Source of the DNA: Chaetoceros tenuissimus
Lineage: Eukaryota; Bacillariophyta; Thalassiosirophyceae; Chaetocerotales; Chaetocerotaceae
NCBI GenBank assembly: GCA_021927905.1
Contig: BLLK01000051.1
Location: 1,240,001-1,304,000, forward strand
DNA: 64,000 bases
Direction of reading: 5' to 3'
This document shows, piece after piece, positions 33,209-43,603 of the stretch (the first letter of the stretch is position 1; each line of letters begins with the position of its first letter). A program made the translations under genes and the position numbers. The notes below the pieces were generated by a model. That model did no database searches. It worked only from the letters and a program-made list of their open reading frames with translations, and was not told the DNA's origin.

Positions 33209-35290
33209 TTATGGAAAGACTTTGTTCGTTTCTTTTCCATCGCCATTCTCTTTCTGCAATATTTCCAGTAATTCTTTATCCTTCATCTCCAACCTTAATG
33301 ATGACATTCTTTTCTTGTACTCACGAAATTCCTTTGTTATCGATGCTTGCAATTCACTCCTCTCATCATCGTCCATGTCCATAGGATTTGGAATTGGAAA
33401 CGATACTCTTTTTGCTTCTTGTTGACTGTGCTGGCTTTCTCCTGCTATTTGACGTAATGCCGAAAAGAATATTCGTCCAAAGGAATATTCAGGGTTCTCT
33501 TTCCTCAGCATAATTATTGTCGGCCGTAAACATACCAAACTGATCAATACACCTTGCATAGCAAAAAGAATAGTGCTGAATAGCACTAAACCATATGGTA
33601 GAGTACCGTCTAAAATGCGATCCACAATGTTTAGAACACAAAATGATGGATAACAGAACAAGAACACTCCCATAAACAAAAGCGCTTGAGATGAATCGCA
33701 AATATCATATTCTGTATCCTCAACAACAAGAATATCATTGGTATGATTATTCAACATTCCTGATAGAGATGGATCTTGTTTTGCTCTTGATACGTTGAAA
33801 CGATATGGATCAGTGTCTGTACCATATCTCGATCGAGGAGGAGCTTTCGAAACAAATAACTCATTCGGATCAAGTAGAAATTGTGGCTCTGAACTCGAAA
33901 GGCTACTATCTCCTCCTCCTTGTTCCTCTTCATCACAGTCGTTCTCACCAAGATATATAGGAAGACTTTTGCTTGTAGAGGCTTTCTGCTGTTGAGCGTT
34001 GTCCTTACTCTTGACGACTGAGTCTGTCTGTATTTTCTTCTTCATCTGTCTTACATCAAATGCAAGGGGGTCATTTCTTGTAGCTCTTGTGACATCTCTC
34101 AATTCTTTTTTCGAAGAAACCACTGACGTCTTTTTTAAGAATTCTGTCTTCTTTCTTTTTATACTTTTTGAAATTGAATCATTGGTCGAACATTTGGAAT
34201 CGGAATCTATCACTACTGGTTTATTTCGCATCTTCTTTCCAGTTTTCGCACTCTCAAGGCGGCAAATAGCTTGATCGACTTGAAGCTTCTCTGATTCATG
34301 TTCAGTTGATGGATTTTGCCTTGATCTTCGTGGTAGAAGTAAAATGAAAGTTGAAATCACTAGTATACAAGATATACATAAAAAGAAAACAAACCCAGTC
34401 CTTGGAAATCCACGAGATTCCTGCTCCAAGTCATAGCTCTGATTATGATCAGCCCAACAAATTTGTCCATAGAACACTGGACGAAATGCATGTTTAAGCA
34501 ACATAGCTATTCCTCCACCAATTGCACCAGCATTGGCAGCCAAGTGGCCAAAAATTTCAAGGTACTTCATTGAAGAAGGATGGCTTTCATCATTTGGTGA
34601 CATATTACAATCCTGCTTCTTATCGTTTGTAATCTTTATGGCAAGAACGTAGGACGCTCCCAAGACGACACCATAGCTAATTGAACCGAGTGCACCTGCC
34701 TGGAAAAGGATACTATTACAAAATGTTAGTAACAAATAATTTAAAAGAAATGGGATATCAACAATAAAAGGACCAACAAAAAGAAGAAGCTGTTGCTGCT
34801 ACTACAATTGCCATATGTGTGAACGAGCGAGATAAACTTACCCTTGAAAGCTACAAGTTGCTTCAGTACCCTTTGCATATTCAGAGTAAGGTCCTTCAAA
34901 GTCACTTGGAACCATAAACGTTGACAGTCCCAGAGCAAGAGAAAGCAACATATTGTAAGCCATCAGGCCTATGAGAATCCTACTCAAACCAGCTTGAAAG
35001 ATCTTTAGTTTTGCACTGACAAGGTATAGTCCTCTCTCCTTACTTGCTATATTCTGATTAGATGGTATTGAAGTAATTGCCTCACTCCATCGTAGTTGTT
35101 CCGCTCCTATATTTGAATGATGTTTTCTCCTTCGATGTCCTCCTCCTGGAAAACCTTCTCCTGTCTGCTGTCGGCTTCGTCGTCTTCTTCGAACTTCTCC
35201 AAGAAAAAGCAGAGGAAGAAGAACAGCACTGGAAAGAAAAGAGAGAGATCCCTCTATGGTAGACATGTATACAATGTCAGCATACATCAT
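33209..35290 (-). CDS. 7TM receptor-like protein with long intracellular loop, paralog B
   Basis: Two exons, 34842-35290 and 33209-34712, with a 129-nt intron at exactly the same codon as in paralog A (after TCSFQ-G); 650 residues. Same seven-helix layout: helices 1 and 2 in exon 1, five in exon 2. The helix 5-6 loop again carries DPLAFDVRQMKKKIQ, the STSKSLPIYLGENDCDEEEQGGG block, and DPNELFVSKAPPRSRYGTD. From that block to the end (33250-34080) DNA identity with paralog A is very high, while helix 1, the first half of the loop and the extracellular parts are diverged. This pattern suggests partial gene conversion or strong constraint on the cytoplasmic face. Function as for paralog A. Confidence 0.8.
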
Positions 35291-37466
35291 TGTTTACTTC
35301 TATTTTGTGGTCAAGGCTGAAGGGGAACCTTTGTAGCAGATAAGTTGTTGTGATTGTTAGACAGTCTGTGACGGCCGGAAAGGCTTTTGTGGTTTGTGGA
35401 CCTTCTCAGAGAACATAAAAAATATCAACAACAAGGTTTCCTATGGCCGATCGAAAAAATAAAGGCCTCATCTTAGGATATTTCGGAAAATTAAAGGCCT
35501 GCAAATGACGTTTATGGCTTCCTGTTCTGAATTTTCATTTCCTCATTCCTGTATGCAAATATTTATGGGAATGGGAATGTAATTCATTGGGACTTGCAAA
35601 CCTTATTCACATACTAGGATTGAAATCCATCATGAAAGCAACTTTTGTTACAATTTTCATTGAATCGTTTATATACGTAATTTTTCCTAAATAGCAATTT
35701 TATCACCAAGTACAAGCAAGGAAATGAAAATGTTGATTGCCCTAAAAACCTGTCCCCTATAATAGGCCTTTTTAGCGCGTACCGTTCCAAAAAAGGGGAC
35801 AGGTTTTGATGAGGCTCTTCCAAAAGTCCTCGTTGTTTTGTTAGGCGAGGCAAAATCTCCTCAAAAACCTGTCCCCTTTTTTGGAACGGTAAAATGGCCT
35901 ATAATGGCCTCTCCCTTGGTATACCAAAGTCCAAACTGTAGCATGTTCTACAGATAGAGAAACAAAATTTAATGTATAAAATTTTAAGATATATGTAATA
36001 TATTATATAAATATGACAATATTTAGTTTGTATTATGTTTTACATAAGTATTTAATTAGAAAATAATAGACTTGGTGTATGCATTTTTCGTTTGATTAGT
36101 TTGTGCTTTTCTACCTGCACGCTTGTACGTGGTGCATGTGCGCATTGAGTGCGCAGTGTACCAGTCCCTCCAAAGGGACAGGTTTTTGTAATGAAAGTGA
36201 TTTTTCCGAAACTATATGATAGGATTGCCATATATCAATATTAAAGTAGCTATGCAAGATGAGAAATACGTCATCATTACATCATTTCGCGCCAAAATTG
36301 GGAGAAGAAGCAAGGCCTTTTAGATATACTTTTTGCTCAGCAAAAAGGTTCATGTACAAGTGTGTGACCATTGTAAAATTTCCAATTGCAGACCACTTTA
36401 GAGGAAAGCCTTCACAATTCTATCTTTCTTGGCCAATGAATCTACCTGCCGCTAGATTTTTATGGGACTGAAAGGGGCTTAAGTAAAGTGCTATTTCTAC
36501 GACATTTTCTTCAAAACGAAGTTGGTTAGCATTGAAAAACATTGTATTCCTAATGAAACTATGATAATAGAACCTGCTACAATCAATGATATGTTTTTAT
36601 CGACTCTTACCTACTGAAGAAGCAGGATGGATTTGTCATAGGTATTTTTTTTATTAGATTTTTCAGCTCAAGTGAGAACCAACTTCGCAGGACTCACCTT
36701 CACACAAAAAAATGTAAAAATCAAGTGATCATTATTTTTTCATTTTTTGTATGACAATCAAATCAAACTATACGTAAATCGATATTATATATTAAAGAGC
36801 ATCGTGGAAGTGTTCAATATAGAATTTTGTTGATATATGATTTTCATAAGCAAAACTCTATAGTGCAGATGTAGTGATAAATATCTTATGCAATTTTCAA
36901 TGAAATTTTTCCTTTCTGCCCTCTGACATACAAAGGAGATGGTGAAGAATACATTTCCGAGCAGAAAGGAAAAAAATATTTTGTACACCATTTGTATTTT
37001 ATGATTTTCTATTTTTAATGCAGTCATTGGATTTTTCATACGACATCTGTACGTATTGAACATACCTTTTGTTATCCCTAAAGGAAATGGTAGAAAATTT
37101 TCACTTTGTCGCACCAACTTCGTACAATAGCCCTCAAACACGACTGGACACGACTGGCAATGTAGCGGTAGGTAGAATCTTCAGAATCATCAACTCCGAT
37201 TTTCACATCTCAAAAATTGAACGAAGACACCGTTCAACCGTTCGAAGCATCAAGAAAATACCACACAGTTCTTGCAGATTCCTCTTCACATCTTATCTTT
37301 TTAACACCTTTCATAAAAAGAAATATATTTATCAGGAAATTGCAACAATCTAGAAATATTTATAGAAAGCAGCTAACTACAAGATATGAATTGTATAATA
37401 CAAGACAATAGGAATCAAATACCATATAATAAGAAAAGAATGAGGAACGCCAATTCAATTCATAAA
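35291..37466. other. Intergenic region, 2.2 kb, AT-rich with a foldback repeat
   Basis: No credible gene on either strand; open frames at 35614-35853, 36259-36471, 36785-37141 and 37069-37353 show no coding features. Holds the foldback repeat at 35744-35903 and very AT-rich DNA at about 35940-36110 and 36580-37030. Ends with the promoter/5' leader of the bestrophin-like gene. Confidence 0.5.
35744..35903. repeat. Foldback (inverted) repeat with GGGGACAGGTTTT core
   Basis: Left arm about 35758-35814 (ATAGGCC ... ACCGTTCC, AAAAAAGGGGACAGGTTT, ATGAGG) is matched in reverse complement by 35858-35903 (CCTC, AAAACCTGTCCCC, TTTTTTGGAACGGT, GGCCTAT), with a loop of about 43 nt. The sequence AAACCTGTCCCCTAT also lies directly left of the left arm (35747-35761), and AAAGGGACAGGTTTTT recurs at about 36173-36188. 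It could form a long hairpin; it resembles a small non-autonomous foldback element. Confidence 0.8.
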
Positions 37467-39152
37467 ATGAACAAGAGGGTCGCTTCCTGTTGTCTCTTGC
37501 TATTACTATCATCAGCTCAGCTTCAAATGTCAACAGCATGGTCACCTAGTATAAAGCCTCATTCTGCAGCCGCATCGAGTCCCAAGTTTCATGCAGTCCA
37601 CAAGAAGACACCGATAACTCTACATATGGCAAACTTTATTCAACTCTATACAGATTCAGACTCTTCAAATGATGACGAAGAAGCTGAATCATCTCGATGG
37701 CTGTCTTGGATGACAGGCGGGACACCTCGAGGAGTAGCAGATGTGAAAATGCGTGATCCAGTCGAATTGGGGGGTGTACCCCGTTCCGACCGATATGCAT
37801 CCAGAGATTGGCTGCATAATACCATTAATTTACCAAATTCAGCTATTTTGAAAGAAATCATGTTTCCAGTCACCTTCATGACTTTATGGGGTAGTCTGAT
37901 TGGTTTGATTCATCGAAAATTGATCTTGATGGGAAGAACGGAATGGGCGAGTTGGATGTGTATACCTCCCAACCCACATTCGTTGATGGTGTCTGCTCTA
38001 GGTTTATTATTGGTATTTCGTACAAATAGTGCATATCAGCGATTTGCAGAAGGAAGAAAGATCTGGGAAGACATACTCAACTCAGCTCGTGATTTGAGTA
38101 GGCTTGGAAAATTGTATGAGCCTCAATTGGGAACGAGTAAATTGCGAAGAGTCAATAGGCTGATTGCTGCGTTTCCTTATTTACTGAGATTTAGGATTCG
38201 GCCCAATAGTATCATGAAGAAAATTGATGATACTTCTATTGAACGTGACCCTGAATTTTCACTGATTTTGTATCAGGATCATGCTATTTCGGACTCGGAT
38301 GCGGATGCAGCTGCTGTTGCTACGGATGAAGAAACTTTAGGGACATCAAGAAGAAAACCACGTGAGTTGTATTGGGTAGATAAAAGAACTTTACCTTGGC
38401 GATTGTTGCCTTCGGAAGCTACGGAAGGTTGTGCTCGGTCTCAAAATAGACCTCTGTGGGTGTGTGATCGTCTTGCAAAAGAAATTCATTCTGTTCCAGA
38501 CCAAGAGAATTGGACTGCGAGAGAAAGATTAACTTTGTTGAGTAAAGTGGAAAAATTGAGTCAAAGCATTGGTGCGTGTGAACGTATTCATCAAACAGTT
38601 GTTCCATTGAACTATGCGAGACATGCACTTCGAAGTTTGACCATGTGGTTGCTGCTATTGCCATTTGCATTAGTGGATCAGCTAGGACTCATGACTGGTC
38701 CTATACTGTTTGTTATTTCATGGATGATGTTTGGTGTTTATGAGATTGGATACTCGATTGAAGATCCTTTCCAAGGAACATTGCGGTTATCTATTCTATG
38801 TGATGCAATTCGTAGAGATGTCCTTGGAGATGAGTTGATTCGCAATACTGCATTTGTTCTGGATAAGGAGGCTATCAAGTCAGATGTTAAGGAAATTGCA
38901 GTGAAGTCAGATGTCAAGGATGATTCTTCAGAAACTGGCGTAGTGGAGAAGATGGTAGTCTACGACGACGACGATGATGATGATGACGATGATGAATTTG
39001 AGGCAGACGACGTGGCTGTTGAAATTGAAGAAATACACATCAATGAACTTGGAGACTTTGTCGTGCAGCAAAGCGAAGAGATGGAGGAAGAGTTTGTTCA
39101 AGCAAATGGTAGTAACTCCTCAGTTGGCGAGTTTTCAGAAATCGCACCCTAG
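37467..39152 (+). CDS. Bestrophin-like anion channel, plastid-targeted
   Basis: 561 residues from the ATG at 37467; the frame is open from an ATG at 37386, but the later start places a signal peptide (MNKRVASCCLLLLLSSAQLQ) at the N-terminus, ending at STA/WSP, an ASAFAP-like plastid site with aromatic +1. The bestrophin domain follows: ILKEIMFPVTFMTLWGSLIG, LMVSALGLLLVFRTNSAYQRF, EGRKIWEDILNSARDLSR, and MWLLLLPFALVDQLGLMTGP with IEDPFQGTLRLSILCDAI near the end. RTNSAYQRF..GR..W is the family signature. Plastid bestrophin-like proteins of plants and algae are thylakoid chloride or bicarbonate channels that tune proton motive force or carbon supply; either fits a diatom. The C-terminal 90 residues are acidic, with a run of ten Asp (GAC/GAT repeat near 38960-38993). 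Confidence 0.9.
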   Translation: MNKRVASCCLLLLLSSAQLQMSTAWSPSIKPHSAAASSPKFHAVHKKTPITLHMANFIQLYTDSDSSNDDEEAESSRWLSWMTGGTPRGVADVKMRDPVELGGVPRSDRYASRDWLHNTINLPNSAILKEIMFPVTFMTLWGSLIGLIHRKLILMGRTEWASWMCIPPNPHSLMVSALGLLLVFRTNSAYQRFAEGRKIWEDILNSARDLSRLGKLYEPQLGTSKLRRVNRLIAAFPYLLRFRIRPNSIMKKIDDTSIERDPEFSLILYQDHAISDSDADAAAVATDEETLGTSRRKPRELYWVDKRTLPWRLLPSEATEGCARSQNRPLWVCDRLAKEIHSVPDQENWTARERLTLLSKVEKLSQSIGACERIHQTVVPLNYARHALRSLTMWLLLLPFALVDQLGLMTGPILFVISWMMFGVYEIGYSIEDPFQGTLRLSILCDAIRRDVLGDELIRNTAFVLDKEAIKSDVKEIAVKSDVKDDSSETGVVEKMVVYDDDDDDDDDDEFEADDVAVEIEEIHINELGDFVVQQSEEMEEEFVQANGSNSSVGEFSEIAP

Positions 39153-39463
39153 GTTAGAGCTGAGAAAAACTAAACTACAATATTAGAATTACATAATACT
39201 GGTATATACCCTGACAATTTTTATGAATAAGAGGACGCTGAAGCGCAGTGTGTTGCTTTGAGTAGTGATTGGATGTACCGTAAAAAGCAAATGTGAATAT
39301 TATTGGTACTGTAGTCATATGTATTGTATGCCCAAATGTTTCTCATGGGAGTGACCATCAAAGAAATACACCCAGTGCTTGTAAAAGTCAAGATTTACAC
39401 TGCTACAATTTCATAAACCAAATAATGAAAAGTTAAAGATTACATTTACTAATTTGAAAATTG
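39153..39463. other. Intergenic region between convergent genes
   Basis: 311 bp of 3' flanks of two convergent genes. Nothing else seen. Confidence 0.4.
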
Positions 39464-40476
39464 CTAATCCATCTGTATCACAAAAGGAGATACACTACAA
39501 TCACAAGAACTATTACATTTGATTTCCACGCAGTAATTATCAGGAAATTCTGGATTAATCTCATCTCCAACATGTGTAGGAATATCCACTACATTTTTAT
39601 ATTCCTTTCCAATCGCTTCTTGATTCTTTTTGAGTCGAAGAGTAGGAGCCATCAAGTGATCTCGCCAATCATCAGAAGTAGTATTGAAATCAAGATTTTG
39701 GAAAATGTGCGTTGCACAGAAAAAGTGCACAGTATCAAATGCATCGACGGAGGTAATGGTTTCCGAAGTCATGATCGCTTCTTCGTCAGTTGCATTGGGG
39801 AATACTTCAAGATAGGAAGTGTAGTACCCTTCTTCTGTATTTTCATATACACACCAAGATTCTTGATGCGTTCCACTACATGAATTGGTCAAATCGTTTT
39901 TGTAGACGGTGAGGTACTTCTCGTGAACTCCATAGTACGGAGCATCGTACGGTGAATCATATTCAAACGCCAAATGTCCCTCGAGATTACAAGAATCAAC
40001 ACTTGGAATAACATCTGGAGGAGGCGGCTGAGTTGTGGATGTAGGTACCTTTGTGCTTGGGGCAGGGGCTTTGCTGCTGCTTGGTGCCTTGGTACTTTTA
40101 TCAGGACTTTCCTCAGGCAAAGGAACGAAACCTCCAGTAGATCCAGTAGATCCAGTCGGGCTTTTGGTGCTAGGAGCTTTAGTACTGCTACCTGTCGGAA
40201 CTTTAGTACTATCTTCCTTTGGAGTTTTGGTAGAAGCTGAAAGAAGCCTATTTAGAGTTCTAATATGCTTTTTATTTGCTTGTTTCAGTGTTCGTCTCAC
40301 TCGACGAATCTTTTTCTTTGTCACTCGTGCTATTGCAGATCAAAGAAAGGTGAGGGATCTATTCAGATCACATGGAAAACTTATCTCTAAAAGGAATGAA
40401 GAATGGAAGACTTACCTTCGAGAGCTTGAGAAGGCGACAGTAGAAGATCAAACAAAATAATGAGGAACCCCTTCAT
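39464..40476 (-). CDS. Secreted Ser/Thr/Pro-linker protein, paralog 1
   Basis: Two exons, 40416-40476 and 39464-40329, with an 86-nt intron (GTAAGT donor, GCAATAG acceptor), 308 residues. Exon 1 is a signal peptide (MKGFLIILFDLLLSPSQALEG). Exon 2 begins with a very basic stretch (ARVTKKKIRRVRR), then a disordered linker of STKAPS / GSTGSTG / SSKAPAPSTK units to about residue 125, then a 180-residue domain with paired Cys that ends SCDCSVSPFVIQMD. The same signal exon, basic stretch, linker and final CxCSVSP(F/I)xIxM motif occur in the gene at 41474-42701, so the two are tandem paralogs. The basic plus Ser-rich layout recalls silica- or wall-associated proteins of diatoms, but that is only a compositional likeness. 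Confidence 0.75.
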
Positions 40477-41473
40477 TTTTCACAGACTGTTGGCCCAAGA
40501 GAGAATCTAACCTAAACAAGTTGATGAAACAGAGTTAGTGCGAACTAGAGACATGTCTATCAAGCAGCTATTACTAGCTAGTACTAGCTGCCTACTCCGT
40601 CTGCTGCGTTTATGAATCTGGTTTATATGGGAATTCAGCAAAAGAGAAGGCTACAACCCCTATACTATAGTTCGATCGTGACAAAGCTAGGATGTGTTCA
40701 TGTTGTTTAGACCAGCGGAAAGGCTTCTTCCTCGTTCAAAGTACCTACCTCTAGCTAGTACAAATAAAAACTAGCTACAGTGATGCTTCTATTGGTGGAT
40801 AGATGAGCTTGCTGCTGGTATTAGTTGTGTTCAAAACTGGAATACTGGAATGACTAGACTGTGAGACGATGCCAGAAGCGGAAGGGTTACATGTCTCACT
40901 TTGACTGGTGGCGTTGCAAGCAGAATTGAGCATAAGTTGTACACATGAGTCATTGTTGCATATCGTACAATGTTAGCCGAATTCAAACGTTTAAAAATGA
41001 GGGTTGACATTATTTAGTCATATATAGACCTTTTTAAGTTTTCCCGGAGTTCCCTCCCGTATATTTTTTATTGCAGTCCTGCGTGCTAAAAATCTTTTTT
41101 GTTCCCTTGATTTTTGGAGTTCAAATGTTGTGGTTCTGTTCTACTACATCATGTTTCGTATTTACTATGCATGACGCGATTATGCAAGACACGATGAGGA
41201 ACAAGTTAAAGTGATTTTTAATTTTAGATAAAGTTTGCCTGATGCCCCTATGGTATCCTCTATTACTACTGTTGACTTCAAATACAAAATTCAAAATGCT
41301 CGTAAAGCCATAGAATGTCGATTGATGAAACATCATAAATTCCAAAAACATATAGAATTTACTAATTATTTATTTCAATATTTCACTACTGCCCACTCAG
41401 TTGAATTCATTTGAACCAATAATTTCAAATTGTCCATTTCCATTTCACAAATATTCCATATAATTTCCATATT
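40477..41473. other. Intergenic region, about 1 kb
   Basis: Between the two tandem secreted-protein genes. AGCTAGTACTAGCT-type short palindromic runs lie near 40572-40590. No gene seen. Confidence 0.4.
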
Positions 41474-42701
41474 TTAATTCATTGTAATATGGATTGGACT
41501 CACAGAACATCCGCAAGAATCATCACAAGAGATTGAAATACAATAATCCTCCGCAACATCATCATCGTCATTCATGGTCATTTCCAAATCAAACATTTCT
41601 CCATTGAGTGTAAGGAAATACATAGGCAACAAACCTGTCTCTTCCACAACATCTAAATGATTTACACAATACCATTGCTCTGTCCCACCCGCATTAAAAG
41701 TTTTGATGACATGAGCAGATTGAAGTTGAAAGATTCTATCGAACCCTTCCTTCATTTCATCAGGGGTTTCATAGTAGGTAAAGTAATCAAAGAATGAATA
41801 GTAATCAAAAAAGTAATCAAAGAATGAATCTCCTTGATGTCCAATGACTTCGCACCAGAATGGGTATGGGGTTTGTCCAGGTTTACATTCGTTGTATTTA
41901 TCACCACGATAAACGGATACATATGGATCTGGTAGAGGAATATCTTCCAATCTGTAGAGAAAAAGAAAATGAGAATATACGTCATGTACCTTCTAGTTTT
42001 CAAAACAATTTAAACATACCTTCTTCCTGCTCCGTCCCCATCATTTAAATACCCAGGAGGCAATGTTGGAAATGTAAAGTTATCTGTGATATTGAACATA
42101 TCATCATCTTCAGTCATGTTGAAGAAATCATCAGTGAGATCGGGCATGGTAAAATTCACAAGAATAAAGTGAGCCTCGAAAGTACATTCATCTTTCGGAG
42201 CAGAAAAAATTGGTGGTGAGGTTACCAATGTAGGCTGTTTCGTACTGCTTGATGGCTGTTTCGTACTGCTTGATGGCTGCTTGGTACTGCTTGATGGCTG
42301 CTTGGTACTGCTTGATGGTGCTTTACTGGAAGGCTGTTTAGTGCTGCTAGATGATGCTTTACTGGAAGGCTGTTTAGTGCTGCTAGATGGTGCTTTACTG
42401 GAAGGCTGTTTGGTGCTGCTTGATGGTGCTTTACTAGAAGGTGGCTTCGTGGAAGAAGGAGCTTGTGGTATTGGTATATATAGTTTGCGATTGTCACGTC
42501 GCCGGCGAAGCTTCCGTCTTGTAGTTACTCTCGCTATAAATAGAGATGATATAGGTTAGCTCTTGATCTGGATTTCATCTGAAGATATTCTGGAATAGAT
42601 GTCAAGGTATGTCGAAGTAGACAGTACTTACCTTCCAATGCATAAGATGGTGTCAAAGCAAAAGACAAAACTAGTAATGAACATACTAGTAGACTCTTCA
42701 T
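41474..42701 (-). CDS. Secreted KAPSSSTKQPS-repeat protein, paralog 2
   Basis: Three exons: 42632-42701 (signal peptide MKSLLVCSLLVLSFALTPS, ending YALEG), 42020-42533 and 41474-41951; introns of 98 and 68 nt, donors GTAAGT and GTATGT; 353 residues. Exon 2 starts with a basic stretch (ARVTTRRKLRRRR), then about 12 KAPSSS/STKQPSS repeats, then a domain beginning DECTFEAHFILVNF. Exon 3 has CKPGQTPYPFWCEV, an aromatic-acidic run (FFDYFFDYYSFFDYF), EQWYCVNHLD and ends CGCSVSPIHITMN. It has an intron inside the domain that paralog 1 lacks. Secreted, probably extracellular; function unknown. Confidence 0.75.
42232..42440 (-). repeat. Coding minisatellite, 36-bp and 21-bp units
   Basis: Encodes KAPSSSTKQPSS (36 bp, about three and a half copies) followed by STKQPSS (21 bp, three to four copies) in the secreted protein. 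Unit lengths are multiples of three. Copies are nearly identical, so recent expansion is likely. Confidence 0.85.
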
Positions 42702-43603
42702 GTTGAAATACAATATGTACTGAACTATAAATTTGATGAATGTTAGAGGTTGTCAATGGAAGAGGAATACAATGAACAAGCAATCAGTAGCTGATCTATA
42801 TATAATTGAAATCCCGAACTCCTCTTTGCACAAGATGCAATCGTATCAAAACCAATCCCCAAGCGCCTTTCTCTCCTTAGCACACGGCTTGGCTAAGAAC
42901 GACTACTCACCAATAGAAAACGTATAATCAAAGATATGGCAAAGAAATGATACTATTCACTGCTTTTAGATTGACATAAATTGTACTGTCTGGAATGATA
43001 GCACAGCTTTGCTAGCTAGATTGGCAAACGATGAAGTTCAAAACTCAAAACTACGAGTGCTGTACTTTATGTACTCACACAACACACACTCAAAAGAAAG
43101 GTGCACCTCGACCCTCGACCTAAGATTGGAAGTTGAAAATGTCACTCTGTACACAATTTTAGCTCGTACATGTTTCTTTGACATCCAATTTACAGTAATG
43201 TAAATATTTGAACTGGTTCGGTAAAAGGTAAAAGCTCAAAGTTGTACCTTCCCATTATGCCATTACTGCTCGATAGTTACAATCCAATTTAAAAAGAACA
43301 TGATAGGTCTAAGATGAATATACTAGATTTTTGAAATTAATTGCAGTTTAATTCTTTGGAAGTATGTTCCTCATCTATGTAATCATCTATCATCTATCTT
43401 TTTATTTGTAAATCATTGTTTCTCCTTTTCTCCGAAAATTAATGTCAACAAAGGCCTAAGTTCTCTTTATAGGGGAGACTGTCAGAGAATGCTTTTTCAC
43501 ACGCACCAGACGAAGTGAAGTACGAATAACAACGAAGAACTAATAATACCACTGTACTGATCTATTGTTCTATTTTATCCTGAATAACTCATTACATTCC
43601 ATC
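42702..43603. other. Intergenic region, divergent promoters
   Basis: 902 bp between divergent start codons of the secreted protein and the RING-H2 gene. Short open frames at 42733-42927 and 43009-43203 have no coding features. Nothing else recognised. Confidence 0.4.
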
